Positions 10,350 through 20,505 of a stretch of 22,133 bases of DNA are shown here, piece by piece (within the stretch, counting starts at the first letter, position 1; each line of letters opens with the position of its first letter). The stretch covers positions 208,214 through 230,346 of the forward strand of contig KQ964422.1 of NCBI GenBank assembly GCA_001566745.1, written 5' to 3'. Origin of the DNA: Conidiobolus coronatus NRRL 28638. Taxonomy: Eukaryota > Entomophthoromycota > Entomophthoromycetes > Entomophthorales > Conidiobolaceae. Made by a program: the position numbers and the translations under genes. The notes below the pieces were generated by a model. That model was given only the letters and a program-made list of their open reading frames with translations. It did no database searches and was not told where the DNA came from.

Positions 10350-10472
10350 GTTACAAGCCAAATCAATCAATATTGGATAAAGCCGTATTTTGCTAGGGGT
10401 GACTATTGGCTGGAAATGGCCTGGGATTATTTCGTTACACTTAGCTATGTTGCATCAATACTAAGTGAGTAA
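10350..10472 (+). pseudogene. Possible transposase-like relic (weak)
   Basis: A 40-codon frame between two stops reads VTSQINQYWIKPYFARGDYW and continues LEMAWDYFVTLSYVASILSE. The aromatic-rich pattern YW-x(6)-Y-x(2)-LS-x-A-x(3)-LS loosely recalls the C-terminal dimerisation region of hAT transposases. It has no start context, no further conserved block and no flanking duplication that I could see. It may be chance. Confidence 0.18.
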
Positions 10473-10579
10473 GTGATATGTAGAGAAAATGTAAAGAACA
10501 CTTGTATAACTTAATGTCTTTATATTTATTTTACATTAAGCTCAAAAACAGTGTATTAGAGTATAAATATATATAGCAT

Positions 10580-10649
10580 TTAAAAGCCATTAATTATTCA
10601 AGCTAAACAGCCTTAGAGGGTAGTAATAATTATAAGCTAAGGCTTTTAA
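10580..10649. repeat. Interrupted inverted repeat
   Basis: The right arm CTAAGGCTTTTAA (10637-10649) is continuous. Its complement is split on the left into TTAAAAGCC (10580-10588) and GCCTTAG (10610-10616), with 21 nt between. The two left pieces overlap in what they can pair with, so two hairpins compete. Function unknown. Confidence 0.35.
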
Positions 10650-11202
10650 TCATTTAATATTGATTATTTTAACACTGATCAATTAATAAGCAATCAGCTA
10701 ATGTCACTTTGAGGCATAAAACAGTTATCAAAACTCTTGTGTTGCAAAGTGTTGTGGGAGAGAAAAATTAGTTGCAAAAATTAATCATGATCAATAAAAT
10801 AAAAAACGTGCTCAATTTAAAGTTACTCAAGTTTAGAAACTTGTTTACTGAAAGTGTAATAAACTACGCGCACTGATAATATTATTTTTTAATATTACAC
10901 CTTGTGACATTTGTTAAAAATTAAGAATAATGAACAAAAATTTTACGAATTACTATTATTATATGATTGCTAGTTGTGTAATTATTAAAATTATGTATTA
11001 TTACTTTTTACTAATTAATCTAATATTAAAAGTTACAAAAAGATAGATATGTATTATAGTGCTTTTCAAATTTAACAAAGTTACAAGCAATGACTAAGCT
11101 ATTCACAAACACTAACACATAAAGTTTAGCCTAAATTTAAAGTGACAATCAAGAAGACAAATTAAAAGGAAAAATAAACTCTATTTACATTCTAAATATT
11201 AA

Positions 11203-11521
11203 ATGCATGATTTAGCAAACATAAATAATATAGTTTATCTTTACACACTAAGCTCAACGTATAATTCGATTGATTTAAATTGCGTCATTTATATTTGGAG
11301 AAGTGATTTAACTTTGCAATACTTCTCCAAGAGCCAAACTCCTTTACAAGAAATCAATGCGTTAATTAAAAAGACAGGATTAAGCTGTTTACCATAAATT
11401 AATGCACTCCTTAACTAATGCTATATATACCACGCTCCCTACCCTTGTGGAGATAGATCAACAACAAGCATTTAATTTGTATTCAAAATTCACTCCTAAT
11501 CAAATTCAAATTCAATTATAA
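11203..11521 (+). pseudogene. Short frames of unknown nature, possibly a broken gene
   Basis: A 64-codon ATG frame (11203-11397, with LTLQYFSKSQTPLQEINALI) is followed after 4 nt by a 39-codon ATG frame in another phase (11402-11521, with IYTTLPTLVEIDQQQAFNLY). Both have a more varied amino-acid mix than typical AT-rich junk. No GT-AG intron of the size used elsewhere here joins them, so if real they are frameshifted remnants or two tiny ORFs. No family recognised; chance frames remain possible. Confidence 0.22.
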
Positions 11522-11572
11522 ATAAAAAGAATAATTTATAGTTTGCGAATATTATTAAGCCCCTTGAGTATA

Positions 11573-11587
11573 ACTTACCCCAGATTT
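11573..11587 (-). repeat. 15-nt dispersed repeat, copy 1
   Basis: On the minus strand this reads AAATCTGGGGTAAGT, identical to 15000-15014 on the plus strand. The match does not extend clearly on either side. Confidence 0.4.
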
Positions 11588-11670
11588 TTAATCAAAAAGT
11601 TTAATTAGAAATTCATATTGGGGGTTAATTAAATATTTTTGTTTTAAGTTATATTGCTATAATATGCCTG

Positions 11671-11732
11671 TTTTTCTCTAGATATGACTTTGAATTTTTC
11701 ATTGTAGAGCCATAAAATGAAAAAGAGAAAAA
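11671..11732. repeat. Inverted repeat with a 16-nt one-sided bulge
   Basis: The right arm ATGAAAAAGAGAAAAA (11717-11732) pairs with TTTTTCTC (11671-11678) and TTTTTCAT (11695-11702). The left arm is split by 16 nt; the loop is 14 nt. Pairing is perfect but mostly A-T. Confidence 0.4.
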
Positions 11733-12399
11733 TCTTTAGTGAGCTTTAATTATATAATGTAATGCTGGATATTAATTAACGCAGTTATAAAACAAAATAA
11801 GTTTGTAGTTTTGTAATGAGTTTAAAGTGAGGAGAGAGATCAAGCATATATACATTTAATTGTACATACAAATCAATTATTCGGCTTGGTTAAATAAATA
11901 AATTCTTATTGTTTGTGCTAATTTGATTCTAGTAAGATTTTAGTTTTTAGTTAAATTGAATAGTCAATTAATTTACAGCAAAGGAGGCATGCTAAAATTC
12001 TAAACTTTAATTGGCTAATCAAAACATTGTAATTTTATTTGCCAGATTTTGGCTGCAGATTAGGGTAAATTTCCGATTTAATACAATTCTTTAATATATA
12101 CATATTAAATATGCTATGATATGTCTTTGTGCCATTATAATCTTGTTTATATGTTGTTATTCACTTTGTTTTTAAACTAATTGTAACAGACGATTTAGTT
12201 TTATAATAATAATTTATTTTACTTTATAAAGATATAACTGTTTATATTGGGTTTAAATTCGGATATTTTCAGATATATTTATGGTAATTGGCTTGCCTTA
12301 TTCTTGGTTAGATGGTAATAACAATAAAGCAGCCATTATTTACCCCTTCCAAATATTGTTAAGGCATGTTATCAGTTCAATAACTAGCTATAATTTTAT

Positions 12400-12657
12400 C
12401 AAATCCTGAGAGAAAATAGGGAATACATTGACGTTGAAAAGTTTGCCTTATTAGGAAAGCTTAACTTTGGAGTAAAGCCATTGATAATTGTGAGTTTTTT
12501 GCCTAGTAGTTTTCCCAAATTGAGATGAGCAAGTGTGTGGAAAATTTTCCAAATTTGGTGTGGAACAAAATTCAACAATCCACTCAAGGTTACATATTGT
12601 AGGAGTTGGAGATTTGATTGTTGATATAAATAGGAATTAGCTGGCATGCTTGACGGT
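12400..12657. pseudogene. GC-richer segment open on both strands; possible gene relic
   Basis: The minus strand has an 82-codon ATG frame (12647-12399). The plus strand reads as protein-like pieces in two phases: YIDVEKFALLGKLNFGVKPL and following, up to a TGA near 12524-12526, then EQVCGKFSKFGVEQNS and on to VGVGDLIVDINRN. A decayed plus-strand gene with a frameshift would explain it, but neither reading matches a family I know. The 3' part overlaps the likely TATA box of the phosphate transporter. Confidence 0.22.
12625..12632 (+). promoter_or_regulatory. TATA box of the phosphate transporter gene
   Basis: TATAAATA lies 99 nt before the ATG. The same octamer occurs 66 nt before the ML-domain gene. 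The segment between contains a pyrimidine-rich tract at 12691-12710, common near start sites of strongly expressed fungal genes. Confidence 0.5.
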
Positions 12658-12690
12658 ATAGTAATTTAATCAATTTACTAATCAATTAGC

Positions 12691-12710
12691 TACTCTTTCT
12701 CCTCTCCTTT
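12691..12710 (+). promoter_or_regulatory. CT-rich tract upstream of the phosphate transporter
   Basis: TACTCTTTCTCCTCTCCTTT sits 20 nt before the ATG. CT-rich blocks between TATA and ATG are typical around transcription starts of highly expressed fungal genes. Confidence 0.4.
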
Positions 12711-12730
12711 GACTGCTTTATATTAATACA

Positions 12731-14248
12731 ATGAGTAGTCATTCTAATTCAACTGTTGGAAATGGCCATATGACCCAAACCGATGTCCGTCGTCAAAGAC
12801 TCGAAGAGCTTGAAAATGCTAAATTCAGCATGTACCATCTTAAGGCCTGTCTCATTGCTGGTGTTGGTTTCTTCACTGATGCTTACGATTTATTCGTTAT
12901 TGGTATCGTCTCTCAAATGATTGGTTATGTCTACTTCCCCGATAACAAAGGTCAAGTCCCTTCCGGTATTATGTTGGGTCTTACTGCTGCTGCTTTAATC
13001 GGTACTTTGTTAGGTCAATTGACTTTCGGTTACTTAGGTGACAGATATGGTCGTAAGAAGATCTACGGTTCCGAACTCTGTATCATTTTAGTTGCCACTT
13101 TCGCCTCCTGTTTCTCTGCTTCCTCTCACGGTGGTCTCGCTGCTACTTCTACCTTGATCATGTGGCGTTTCATTCTTGGATTTGGTATTGGTGGTGACTA
13201 TCCTTCTTCTGCCATTATTACCTCCGAATTCGCTAACACTCAAAACCGTGGTGCTATGATTGGTGCCGTTTTTGCTATGCAAGGTTTCGGTATTTTAGCT
13301 GGTTCTTTAGTTTCCTTAATTGTTGTTGTTGCCATGAAGAACATGATCAATGATGATATTAACAACTTAGATATCGCTTGGAGACTTGTCATCGGTTTAG
13401 GTCTTGTTCCTGGTGCCGTTGGTGTCTATTTCCGTTTAAATATGGAAGAAACTCCTCATGAAGTCAACAACCATAATTCCGTTGAAGAAGGTACTGTTGA
13501 TGTCAATGAAAAGACCACTCAAGTTGAAGCTGCCCCTGAACGCATTACCTGGAGTCAATTCATTAAGCATTACTCCAAGTGGGCTAACTTCAAGATTATC
13601 TTAGCTACCTGTATGTGCTGGTTCTCACTTGATGTTGCTTTCTACGGTGTCAACTTGAATAACGGTCTCATTTTAAGTGCTATTGGTTTCGCTGGTGATG
13701 AAAACTCTACTCCTTATGAAGTCCTCTACAAGTCTGCTCTTGGTAACTTCATCCTTGCCCTTATGGGTTCCGTTCCCGGTTACTGGTTCACTGTTGCTCT
13801 TGTTGATCGCATTGGTCGTAAGACTATCCAAATTATGGGTTTCGTCATCTTAACTGTCCTCTACCTTATCATGGGTATCTGGTATCATCAAATCTTAAAT
13901 GCCTCTATTGTTGGTTTCATTGTCCTCTACGTCTTAGCTAATTTCTTCCAAAACTTCGGTCCCAATGCTACCACTTTCATCATTCCTGGTGAAATTTTCG
14001 CTAGTAAGTACAGATCCAGCTCTCACGGTATTTCCTCTGCCATGGGTAAATTAGGTGCCGTTGTTGCTCAAGCTGGTTTCTCTCAATTAAAGGATATTGG
14101 TGGTCACGGTGCTTTCGTCGACAAGTTGCTTATCATCTTCGGTTGTTTCATGGCTATCGGTCTTGGTTTTACCTTCCTTCTCCCCGAAACTAAGCAAGTT
14201 CCTCTTACTGACTTGGGTCGCGATGACTATCACGAAACTCGTCACTAA
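12731..14248 (+). CDS. PHO84: High-affinity inorganic phosphate:H+ symporter (MFS, Pho84 family)
   Basis: A plasma-membrane phosphate/proton symporter of the PHS family of the major facilitator superfamily; 505 residues, slightly short of yeast Pho84 (587) but normal for fungal PiPT-type members. There are about 12 membrane segments, with a hydrophilic central loop near 238-285. Family motifs are GFFTDAYDLF (46-55), DRYGRKK (104-110), GFGIGGDYPSSAI (150-162), DRIGRK (359-364), NATTFIIPGEIF (412-423) and SSAMGKLGA (435-443). By alignment to the Piriformospora PiPT structure, the substrate and proton residues are present: D50, D53, D156, Y157, Q184, W297, D301, Y305 and K440. It is intronless and rich in C-ending codons (TTC, ATC, GTC, CTC) and GGT, well above its surroundings in GC, consistent with strong expression. 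The ATG follows a TATA box and CT tract at suitable spacing. Orthology to Pho84 versus a paralogue (such as the GIT1 glycerophosphoinositol transporter group) rests on the intact phosphate site. Confidence 0.95.
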   Translation: MSSHSNSTVGNGHMTQTDVRRQRLEELENAKFSMYHLKACLIAGVGFFTDAYDLFVIGIVSQMIGYVYFPDNKGQVPSGIMLGLTAAALIGTLLGQLTFGYLGDRYGRKKIYGSELCIILVATFASCFSASSHGGLAATSTLIMWRFILGFGIGGDYPSSAIITSEFANTQNRGAMIGAVFAMQGFGILAGSLVSLIVVVAMKNMINDDINNLDIAWRLVIGLGLVPGAVGVYFRLNMEETPHEVNNHNSVEEGTVDVNEKTTQVEAAPERITWSQFIKHYSKWANFKIILATCMCWFSLDVAFYGVNLNNGLILSAIGFAGDENSTPYEVLYKSALGNFILALMGSVPGYWFTVALVDRIGRKTIQIMGFVILTVLYLIMGIWYHQILNASIVGFIVLYVLANFFQNFGPNATTFIIPGEIFASKYRSSSHGISSAMGKLGAVVAQAGFSQLKDIGGHGAFVDKLLIIFGCFMAIGLGFTFLLPETKQVPLTDLGRDDYHETRH

Positions 14249-14401
14249 TCAACCAAGATCCAAAATCAAGCAACACATCATCACACCTAATTATTATCCG
14301 CATTCGATTTGACATCTTGACTAACTGTACTAATTCCAATACTCATATATCATACTCATATATATACACTTACTTTCTATACTATATGTTATAGTTTATT
14401 T

Positions 14402-14407
14402 AATAAA
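14402..14407 (+). terminator. Possible poly(A) signal of the phosphate transporter
   Basis: AATAAA occurs about 150 nt after the stop codon, followed by T-rich sequence. Confidence 0.35.
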
Positions 14408-14999
14408 AGTTTTACTAGATTTGTTTTTTTTAAACTCTTGCTATTCTTAGTTTTGCTTTAATATTTCACTCTAGCCTATATTAATTATTTCTACTTTTCA
14501 ACAATAATTGATTTTATCTATTATCAAATCAGTTTAATTTTAAGGTGTAAAAATTCATGTGCAACTCCGTTGAGAACAGAACTTTTGATAAAACTCTAAT
14601 CCTTTCGCCTATCATATAATTATAAGTTTAACCTATAAAAAGATTATTTCGGGGGAAGGCTAGAGGAATTCTCATCTACTGCGCTATGACCAAAATCTAA
14701 ATTAAATTTTCTTTGAGTAACTTAGAGGTAAAATGGATTGAACTTGGATATAAGTTTCGCCTTAATAGTAATTTTATGTAGAGTCAACAATTGACAAATG
14801 ATTTAATTAGAGGATAATTTAATAAAATATTTATTATGCTTATATTAATTCATAGTTTTAGTAATCTCGCTCTTATTTTTAAATATTACGAACCTTTACT
14901 CATCATACTGAGGGTACTCTTTAGTAGCCTTAATAACTACTAATTAGTAAATATTTACGTGTGGGGTAATCTTAAGCAATAAAGCTTATTTTTTAAAAT

Positions 15000-15014
15000 A
15001 AATCTGGGGTAAGT
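15000..15014 (+). repeat. 15-nt dispersed repeat, copy 2
   Basis: AAATCTGGGGTAAGT, matching the minus strand at 11573-11587. GGGGTAA also occurs at 14963-14969, just upstream. Confidence 0.4.
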
Positions 15015-15665
15015 CAGGTGAAATTAGATTCTTTTTACCAGTACTTGGGAAAATAATTATGAATTTTGATCTGTAAAATTTTTCTAATTTTTCTTACCTG
15101 TCCAAATAGTTTGATCAAATTGTTTCTAAATCAAGTTAATTAAATATTGGTTTTATTCGATTTATAGCTATATTAAGCAATATATTTAATTAAATATCAA
15201 AAGGGTTTTAATTGTATAAAGATCATGTATCTTTAATAGTAGTCTCAACTTGGTCAAATAAAATCAGAACGTTGCAGTTAATTAATCCGTATTAAAAAAA
15301 TAATTTAGCTCAAGTGACTACTACAAGTATGTTGCATAATATTTTATGAATAATGTCAATATAACAATATCAGTAGATTTATAATACGCAATTGGGGTCA
15401 AGCCTTAAAGCAATGGAATAGTTCAACATAGCAATAAAATTTAGGTTCCACAATTAGTAAACTCAAAAGAATAAAGTTACACGAATAGCGTATGACACAG
15501 TTTTAAATAAACCAAAAAACGTGTAGCATTCACCTTAATTTGATTGGGTTTTTAGTCACAATTTTATTATTGCATTTTAATTTTTCCCTTTAAATACCTT
15601 ATGATGATTATGAATAAAAATAGGCTGTTGCTGTATTTTTACTCAAATGATTTAATTTGAAATAA

Positions 15666-15790
15666 ATATTTCATTTGATATTCCGATAGCTTGATCCATC
15701 TTCAATTCAATCTTTATTTGATTTGGTTTTAAATTCAATAATATGGAGATTATTCGAGTTTGAATTTTTGAGTTGGATTCGATTCGAATT
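15666..15790 (+). repeat. Degenerate TTTGATTTGG/ATTCGA tract
   Basis: An imperfect run of units such as TTTGAT, TTTGATTTGG, TTCGAGTTTGAATTTTTGAG and GGATTCGATTCGAATTTT. It is similar in flavour to the opposite-strand tract at 9868-9945. Unit boundaries are not clear. Confidence 0.4.
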
Positions 15791-17379
15791 TTATTGCGAA
15801 TATTAGAAAGTTATTGAATATGAAATAGCTGAGAATTCTTGTTTCAAAGTTACTTTAATTTTATATTGACTATGCTTTCAATTAATACTAGCAACTTAGC
15901 CTTTCGTAAGCATATATATTATTAATATTACTAATCTTTATGTAATTAATATTTTAAAATCTAAATTTAGCTTTACTCGGATATACATTCAATTCCTTTC
16001 ATTTGAGTATAATCGGCATTTACATCCTTTGTTTTACATATATCATTCTTAACCAATGGCTGATACAATTACAGTCAAAGCTATTTATATTCTATACTAG
16101 CTATAAAAGCTTAAAATCATCCGAGTTTATTTGGTCATAGTTCAAGTATCAGAATATATTCCTACTCCACTATAGATATCTTTATCAGGCAAACTAGACT
16201 CAGGGATATGTAGTAATTTTACATACAAATATGCAAGTCAGTATTTTGATAATAAAACTTATTTAAGCAAAGTGATAATGCTTTTAAATACATCACTATA
16301 TTATTTTAGAGATTGAGTTATTGATAAAGCATATACGCATTAGAGTAAAATTTAAAATTCACTGATATAAGCTAGTTACAAGTTCAATTCCATATCCTTA
16401 GCACACGTGTTTAATTAAATCTTAGACAAAATATAGTTTCTAATGATTATGCTAATCAAAGTTGCGGATTATCTTAATCGCTTGCTTGGCTTATGAATTA
16501 GATAACTAATATTAATAGAGTATCAAACATATAGTTTAAAAGATGCCAAGCTCAGTATTTATATATGTACATTAGATAAATTGTACACAAATTTTTATTT
16601 AATACATTTACCTCATTTTTGCCTATATATATAAAGTCAAAATAATTACAGTCAGCCCTTGCATCCATTACTTATGCAGCGTATTAATTGAACTAATACA
16701 TCTTTCTTGACAATATCAAATGAGTCATTATAAGATCTTGAATTATATGGTTCAGTATTATTATATATATTATTGCATATTTAAATATTCCTTGATTATA
16801 CTTTTCTATAGCAAAAAGCTTTAGGATATATTTAAACGGTTTTAATATAAGTACATGTAGTTTATACAACATGCTAATACCATCAGGTTAGCTTTCTTCA
16901 TTCATAATAAAAGATGTAGCGCGCCGCTTACTATAGATTTCAAATAGGTTCACTTAGTTATAAAAAACATTTGGCTAATAGGGTATAAATAGATAATCAG
17001 GTAATTGAGAGATTTGTAGATTTCGCTCTGGATCCATTTTCCTCATGAGCTTATAAAAATACAAAGGTATATGATATAAAGCGGTATACGTATAATCTGA
17101 AAGTAAATTTACCAGTAGATATACACAAAAGTTAATTTTAACTCAAATATACAGTGGTTTAATGACCGTAAAGCTTTAGATTGATCAGAAGCTATATCTA
17201 GGGTGTAGTGTAAAAGTAAAATAAAAAATTTAAGATTAATAGTATGTGAATAATCTGGAATATTCTAGAATGTTAATATCTTTGGAGCCACTGTAGTCTT
17301 TCACACAAAATTATAAATTTACAACTCATTTTGAATTAACATTTTAATAGTTAAATTTATTTTATAATAGATTAAAGTA

Positions 17380-18000
17380 TATGTGCAATTACAGTTAATT
17401 TGTCTCAAATCTGTGAGATTCTGCTGAAAACTTTAATTTAGTATAAGCGAGTGATTAGTGATTGTAATATTTATTTAAAGAAGAAAGAGCTATTATATCT
17501 TATTAGCACGTACGTTATCAGCATTAGTAAATAATAGGATGCTTATCGCGTTTTAATAGTATAAAAATTAAAAATATTTTGTAAATTTAAGCTATTAAAA
17601 CTTTGAACAAAGTTCTTGTCTAACTAGAATCTCATATATAGTCTTAAATTTCAATCAGCATAGGTATCCAAATTACAAATCTATGATTATGGCCTTTCAT
17701 ATTGAATTTATTATTTTGAATTATTTTTAAAATATCTCTATTTATATGCAAAACTAAAGCAAGGTATATTCTGATTAAGTATATTCGAAATTTCAGCTAA
17801 TTTGTCTAAAATTTTCAACTCTGTTTAAAAATTTAAATTTAACAAGTCAGTTATTCCATTATATAGTATTATTTAGAAAAGTTTATAATATCTTATTAGT
17901 ATATATATTATCATATTTAATTAGCGCTATTGATTGATTGATACGTATTAAGAGTATAAAATTCTGTGTTTTAAATTTGATTTGTAAAATATTTAGCAAA
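17380..18000 (+). repeat. Two diverged repeat copies, period about 395 nt
   Basis: Matched landmarks occur in the same order in both copies. TAATTTGTCTCAAAT at 17396 matches TAATTTGTCTAAAAT at 17798. ATATCTTATTAG at 17495 recurs at 17888. TTATCA follows in both, and AGTATAAAA at about 17558 recurs at about 17953. Offsets are 393-402 nt. A further ATATCTTATTAG lies at 18393. This suggests an old tandem duplication; the sequence between landmarks is heavily diverged. Confidence 0.4.
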
Positions 18001-20505
18001 ATATCATCATGATAATTGAAATCTTTATATTGAGTGATTCTGGTTAAATCGAAGAAATTTTGTCCAAAATTTTTCGAATGACAAATTTATAATATTATTG
18101 ATTTTTACATGATCTAAGCTTATAAAAATTAACTTTTATTATTTAAAGTTGATAATATAGTATTTAATGTTATGTCATCATCTATTATATATTAAATAAT
18201 GACTATACACTATGAAAACTCGGTTATAAAAAAATCAAAATTTTGAACTCAGCTTATGCAAAATTTGAACCAAGTTAACCATAATCTTTTTTATATAGCT
18301 TACTATTAATTTTTTGGTAATCGATATTGTTTAAACTAGCTAAAATATATCACACCTTTAATGTATAAAAATTTTATGCTCTTATATAATATATATCTTA
18401 TTAGTGTTATATTGAGAATTATACTAACTGTTATCTAGAAAATTTTACTAAAAAAGCTTAAACGTGTTCTTTTCATATTAAATAATTACCTATTTACTAA
18501 TTCCAAGAATTCTTTAAGCGTTTTTAATATAAAATTAGCCTGGTTAGCATATAATAATAACACGTTCAATACATTCATATATATATATAGCGCAGATTTT
18601 GTATTATTTTTATGAAAACGTTACAGCTAAACTGGTTACAGCCTTTAATGTAATAAATTCAAAATTATCAAGATTCTCTAAAGTGTATATACTAATATAG
18701 CTACATAATACTAGTACCGCTCAGAAGTAATAATAAATTCTCATTCTTTACTCTTAAGCTAATAAAAAACAAAAGCATCATAAAAGAATTCAAGTTCAGT
18801 AATTAATCTTCAGATTAATATAATTATGTTTTCATTTTATAAGTTAATATATAAAAAACGTGCCAATCAATAAATCAGCGTTTTTGATAATTATATAACA
18901 TGTGAAAATTATAATATTTAGTTGAAATCAGTTTAGAGTTGTTATTCCTTAAAAACAGCTAATATTCTATAGATTCTTATATATTATTTAATTAGTAAAT
19001 ATTAAAAGTTCTAAACATGAGCATTTTTTATTTAGAGTATAGGATTCGCTATAAGGAAGTCTATTATGTACTGGTACTCAACTAAATAAGAATTGTATAA
19101 GTTTTTGAATAATTAATTCATATTAGAAAATCTGGATAAATATCTACAGTGGTTAGCATAATAGATTGATAAAATATTTATGTGATTCAGAAGCAAGTAT
19201 TTTATATCTCATAACTATCAAAAATATTCACATTCAACATAATGAACTTGGGGTAAAATAGTTGAAATTTTAATATATCAGCTTTATAGTATCTTTACTT
19301 AAAATTCTATAGTGTTTATTGATAAAAAATTATACATAAGCGTAGAAAATTTTCAAGTTTTTGCGTTTTTCATAGATTAATATTTGGCTTATGTTAAGTA
19401 TACTCTATTAAATGGATTCTAAATATTCTTAATTACAAATAAATCAATTTGTCAAACCATTACAAAATATCTAGTTTTTATTTCTAATTAAAGCTTACAT
19501 AGATAAAATCTAGTTTTATATAATCTAGAAAACAACTAAAATCTAAAATGACTTGTATTAAGATTTGTTTTTATAAAATATGAAATATTTATATTCCTAA
19601 AGCTCGAGTATTATATATTTAATGATACAGCAAGTAATATACTTATGATAGTAAAAAAATTACAATACGAGCAAATATCTATATGAATATATTATAAAAC
19701 ATATTAAATAGGATATAGGTAGATAATTATCATTCCATTACATAAATATTAACGCACTCGCTCTATTGCTTATTTTTGGATGGAATAACGATAAATACCT
19801 GCCAATTTAAAAGCTGCAATAATAGTAGTCATAAGCAAATCCAACTAATTTAACCACTAAATTTAATTTTTCCTAATTTGTATACTAAAATTTTTTGACA
19901 AATTATTCAAATTTATTTTAGAAAAAATTGTTCAGGTAATACAAATTGACCAAGATCCTGCACAATTTACAGTCTGTTTGCAGTCACATTCTATTATAAT
20001 AAAATTGATTGGATTATGAACTATCACTGTTTTCAAAAATTTTGATTGAGAAAATAGAAAATAAGTTTTTTTGATTGAGTTATCAATTTATAAAAATACT
20101 TTAAATTTACACTTAACCACCTCAAGTTTGCCAATCTGGTTTATAATTGGGCGAAGTGGATAGTACATTTTACTTGACTTTTTAAATTTTAAAGGTGAAA
20201 AGTATTAAAAACATAATGATATTCAGATGATAGTATAAAAAATATCGTTTCATAGATATCGCACAAAAGTTTAATTAATTATCAATCAAATGACAAGTAA
20301 AATTAATTAATATAATATAAAGAACAATGTAATGATCGACTTATAGCTCTAAAATCGCTTTATATTAATAATCCGACTCAAGTTTCTAAGAATGGTTATA
20401 TTTAGTATGTCTTTAACAAACTAGATTATGTAGACAATAGTGTTTTTTAGATGCAAAATGCTTGTATTTGGTTCATAATCAATACTCAATGAGAATATGC
20501 TTTAG

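Larger units (their letters stand above)
9266..12624. other. Intergenic region with GC-richer patches and inverted repeats
   Basis: This 3.4-kb gap between Rav1 and the phosphate transporter contains no gene I can name. GC-richer islands stand out at about 9688-9776, 10091-10150, 10380-10445 and 12415-12650. The first is a structured inverted repeat. The others contain short open frames or palindromes that may be remnants of decayed elements. Individual items are listed separately; the rest is AT-rich sequence without visible signal. Confidence 0.5.
14408..20505. other. Six-kilobase AT-rich gene desert
   Basis: No open frame longer than expected by chance, no splice-linked exon chain and no tRNA, 5S or snRNA signature was recognised on either strand. 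It contains a degenerate TTCGA-rich tract (15666-15790), a copy of a 15-nt dispersed repeat (15000-15014), a pair of diverged repeats about 395 nt apart (17380-18000) and an isolated all-GC 9-mer (16919-16927). A CACGTG palindrome occurs at 16404-16409. The rest is AT-rich with short A/T runs and TATATA strings. Confidence 0.55.

Noticed and set aside
13088..13282. Minus-strand 64-codon frame inside the phosphate transporter
   Set aside because: Antisense shadow of a well-supported gene with biased codons; composition is low in complexity.
14097..14312. Plus-strand 71-codon frame overlapping the transporter 3' end
   Set aside because: Out-of-phase shadow; Ser/Leu/Val-rich artefact of the codon bias.
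14550..14790. Short open pieces in a GC-richer patch (for example RLFRGKARGILIYCAMTK on plus, LDFGHSAVDENSSSLPPK on minus)
   Set aside because: Each is under 30 codons and both strands are similarly open; not distinguishable from chance.
16404..16409. CACGTG as a Pho4-type site
   Set aside because: It lies over 2 kb downstream of the phosphate transporter and 4 kb upstream of the next gene; no support for regulation.
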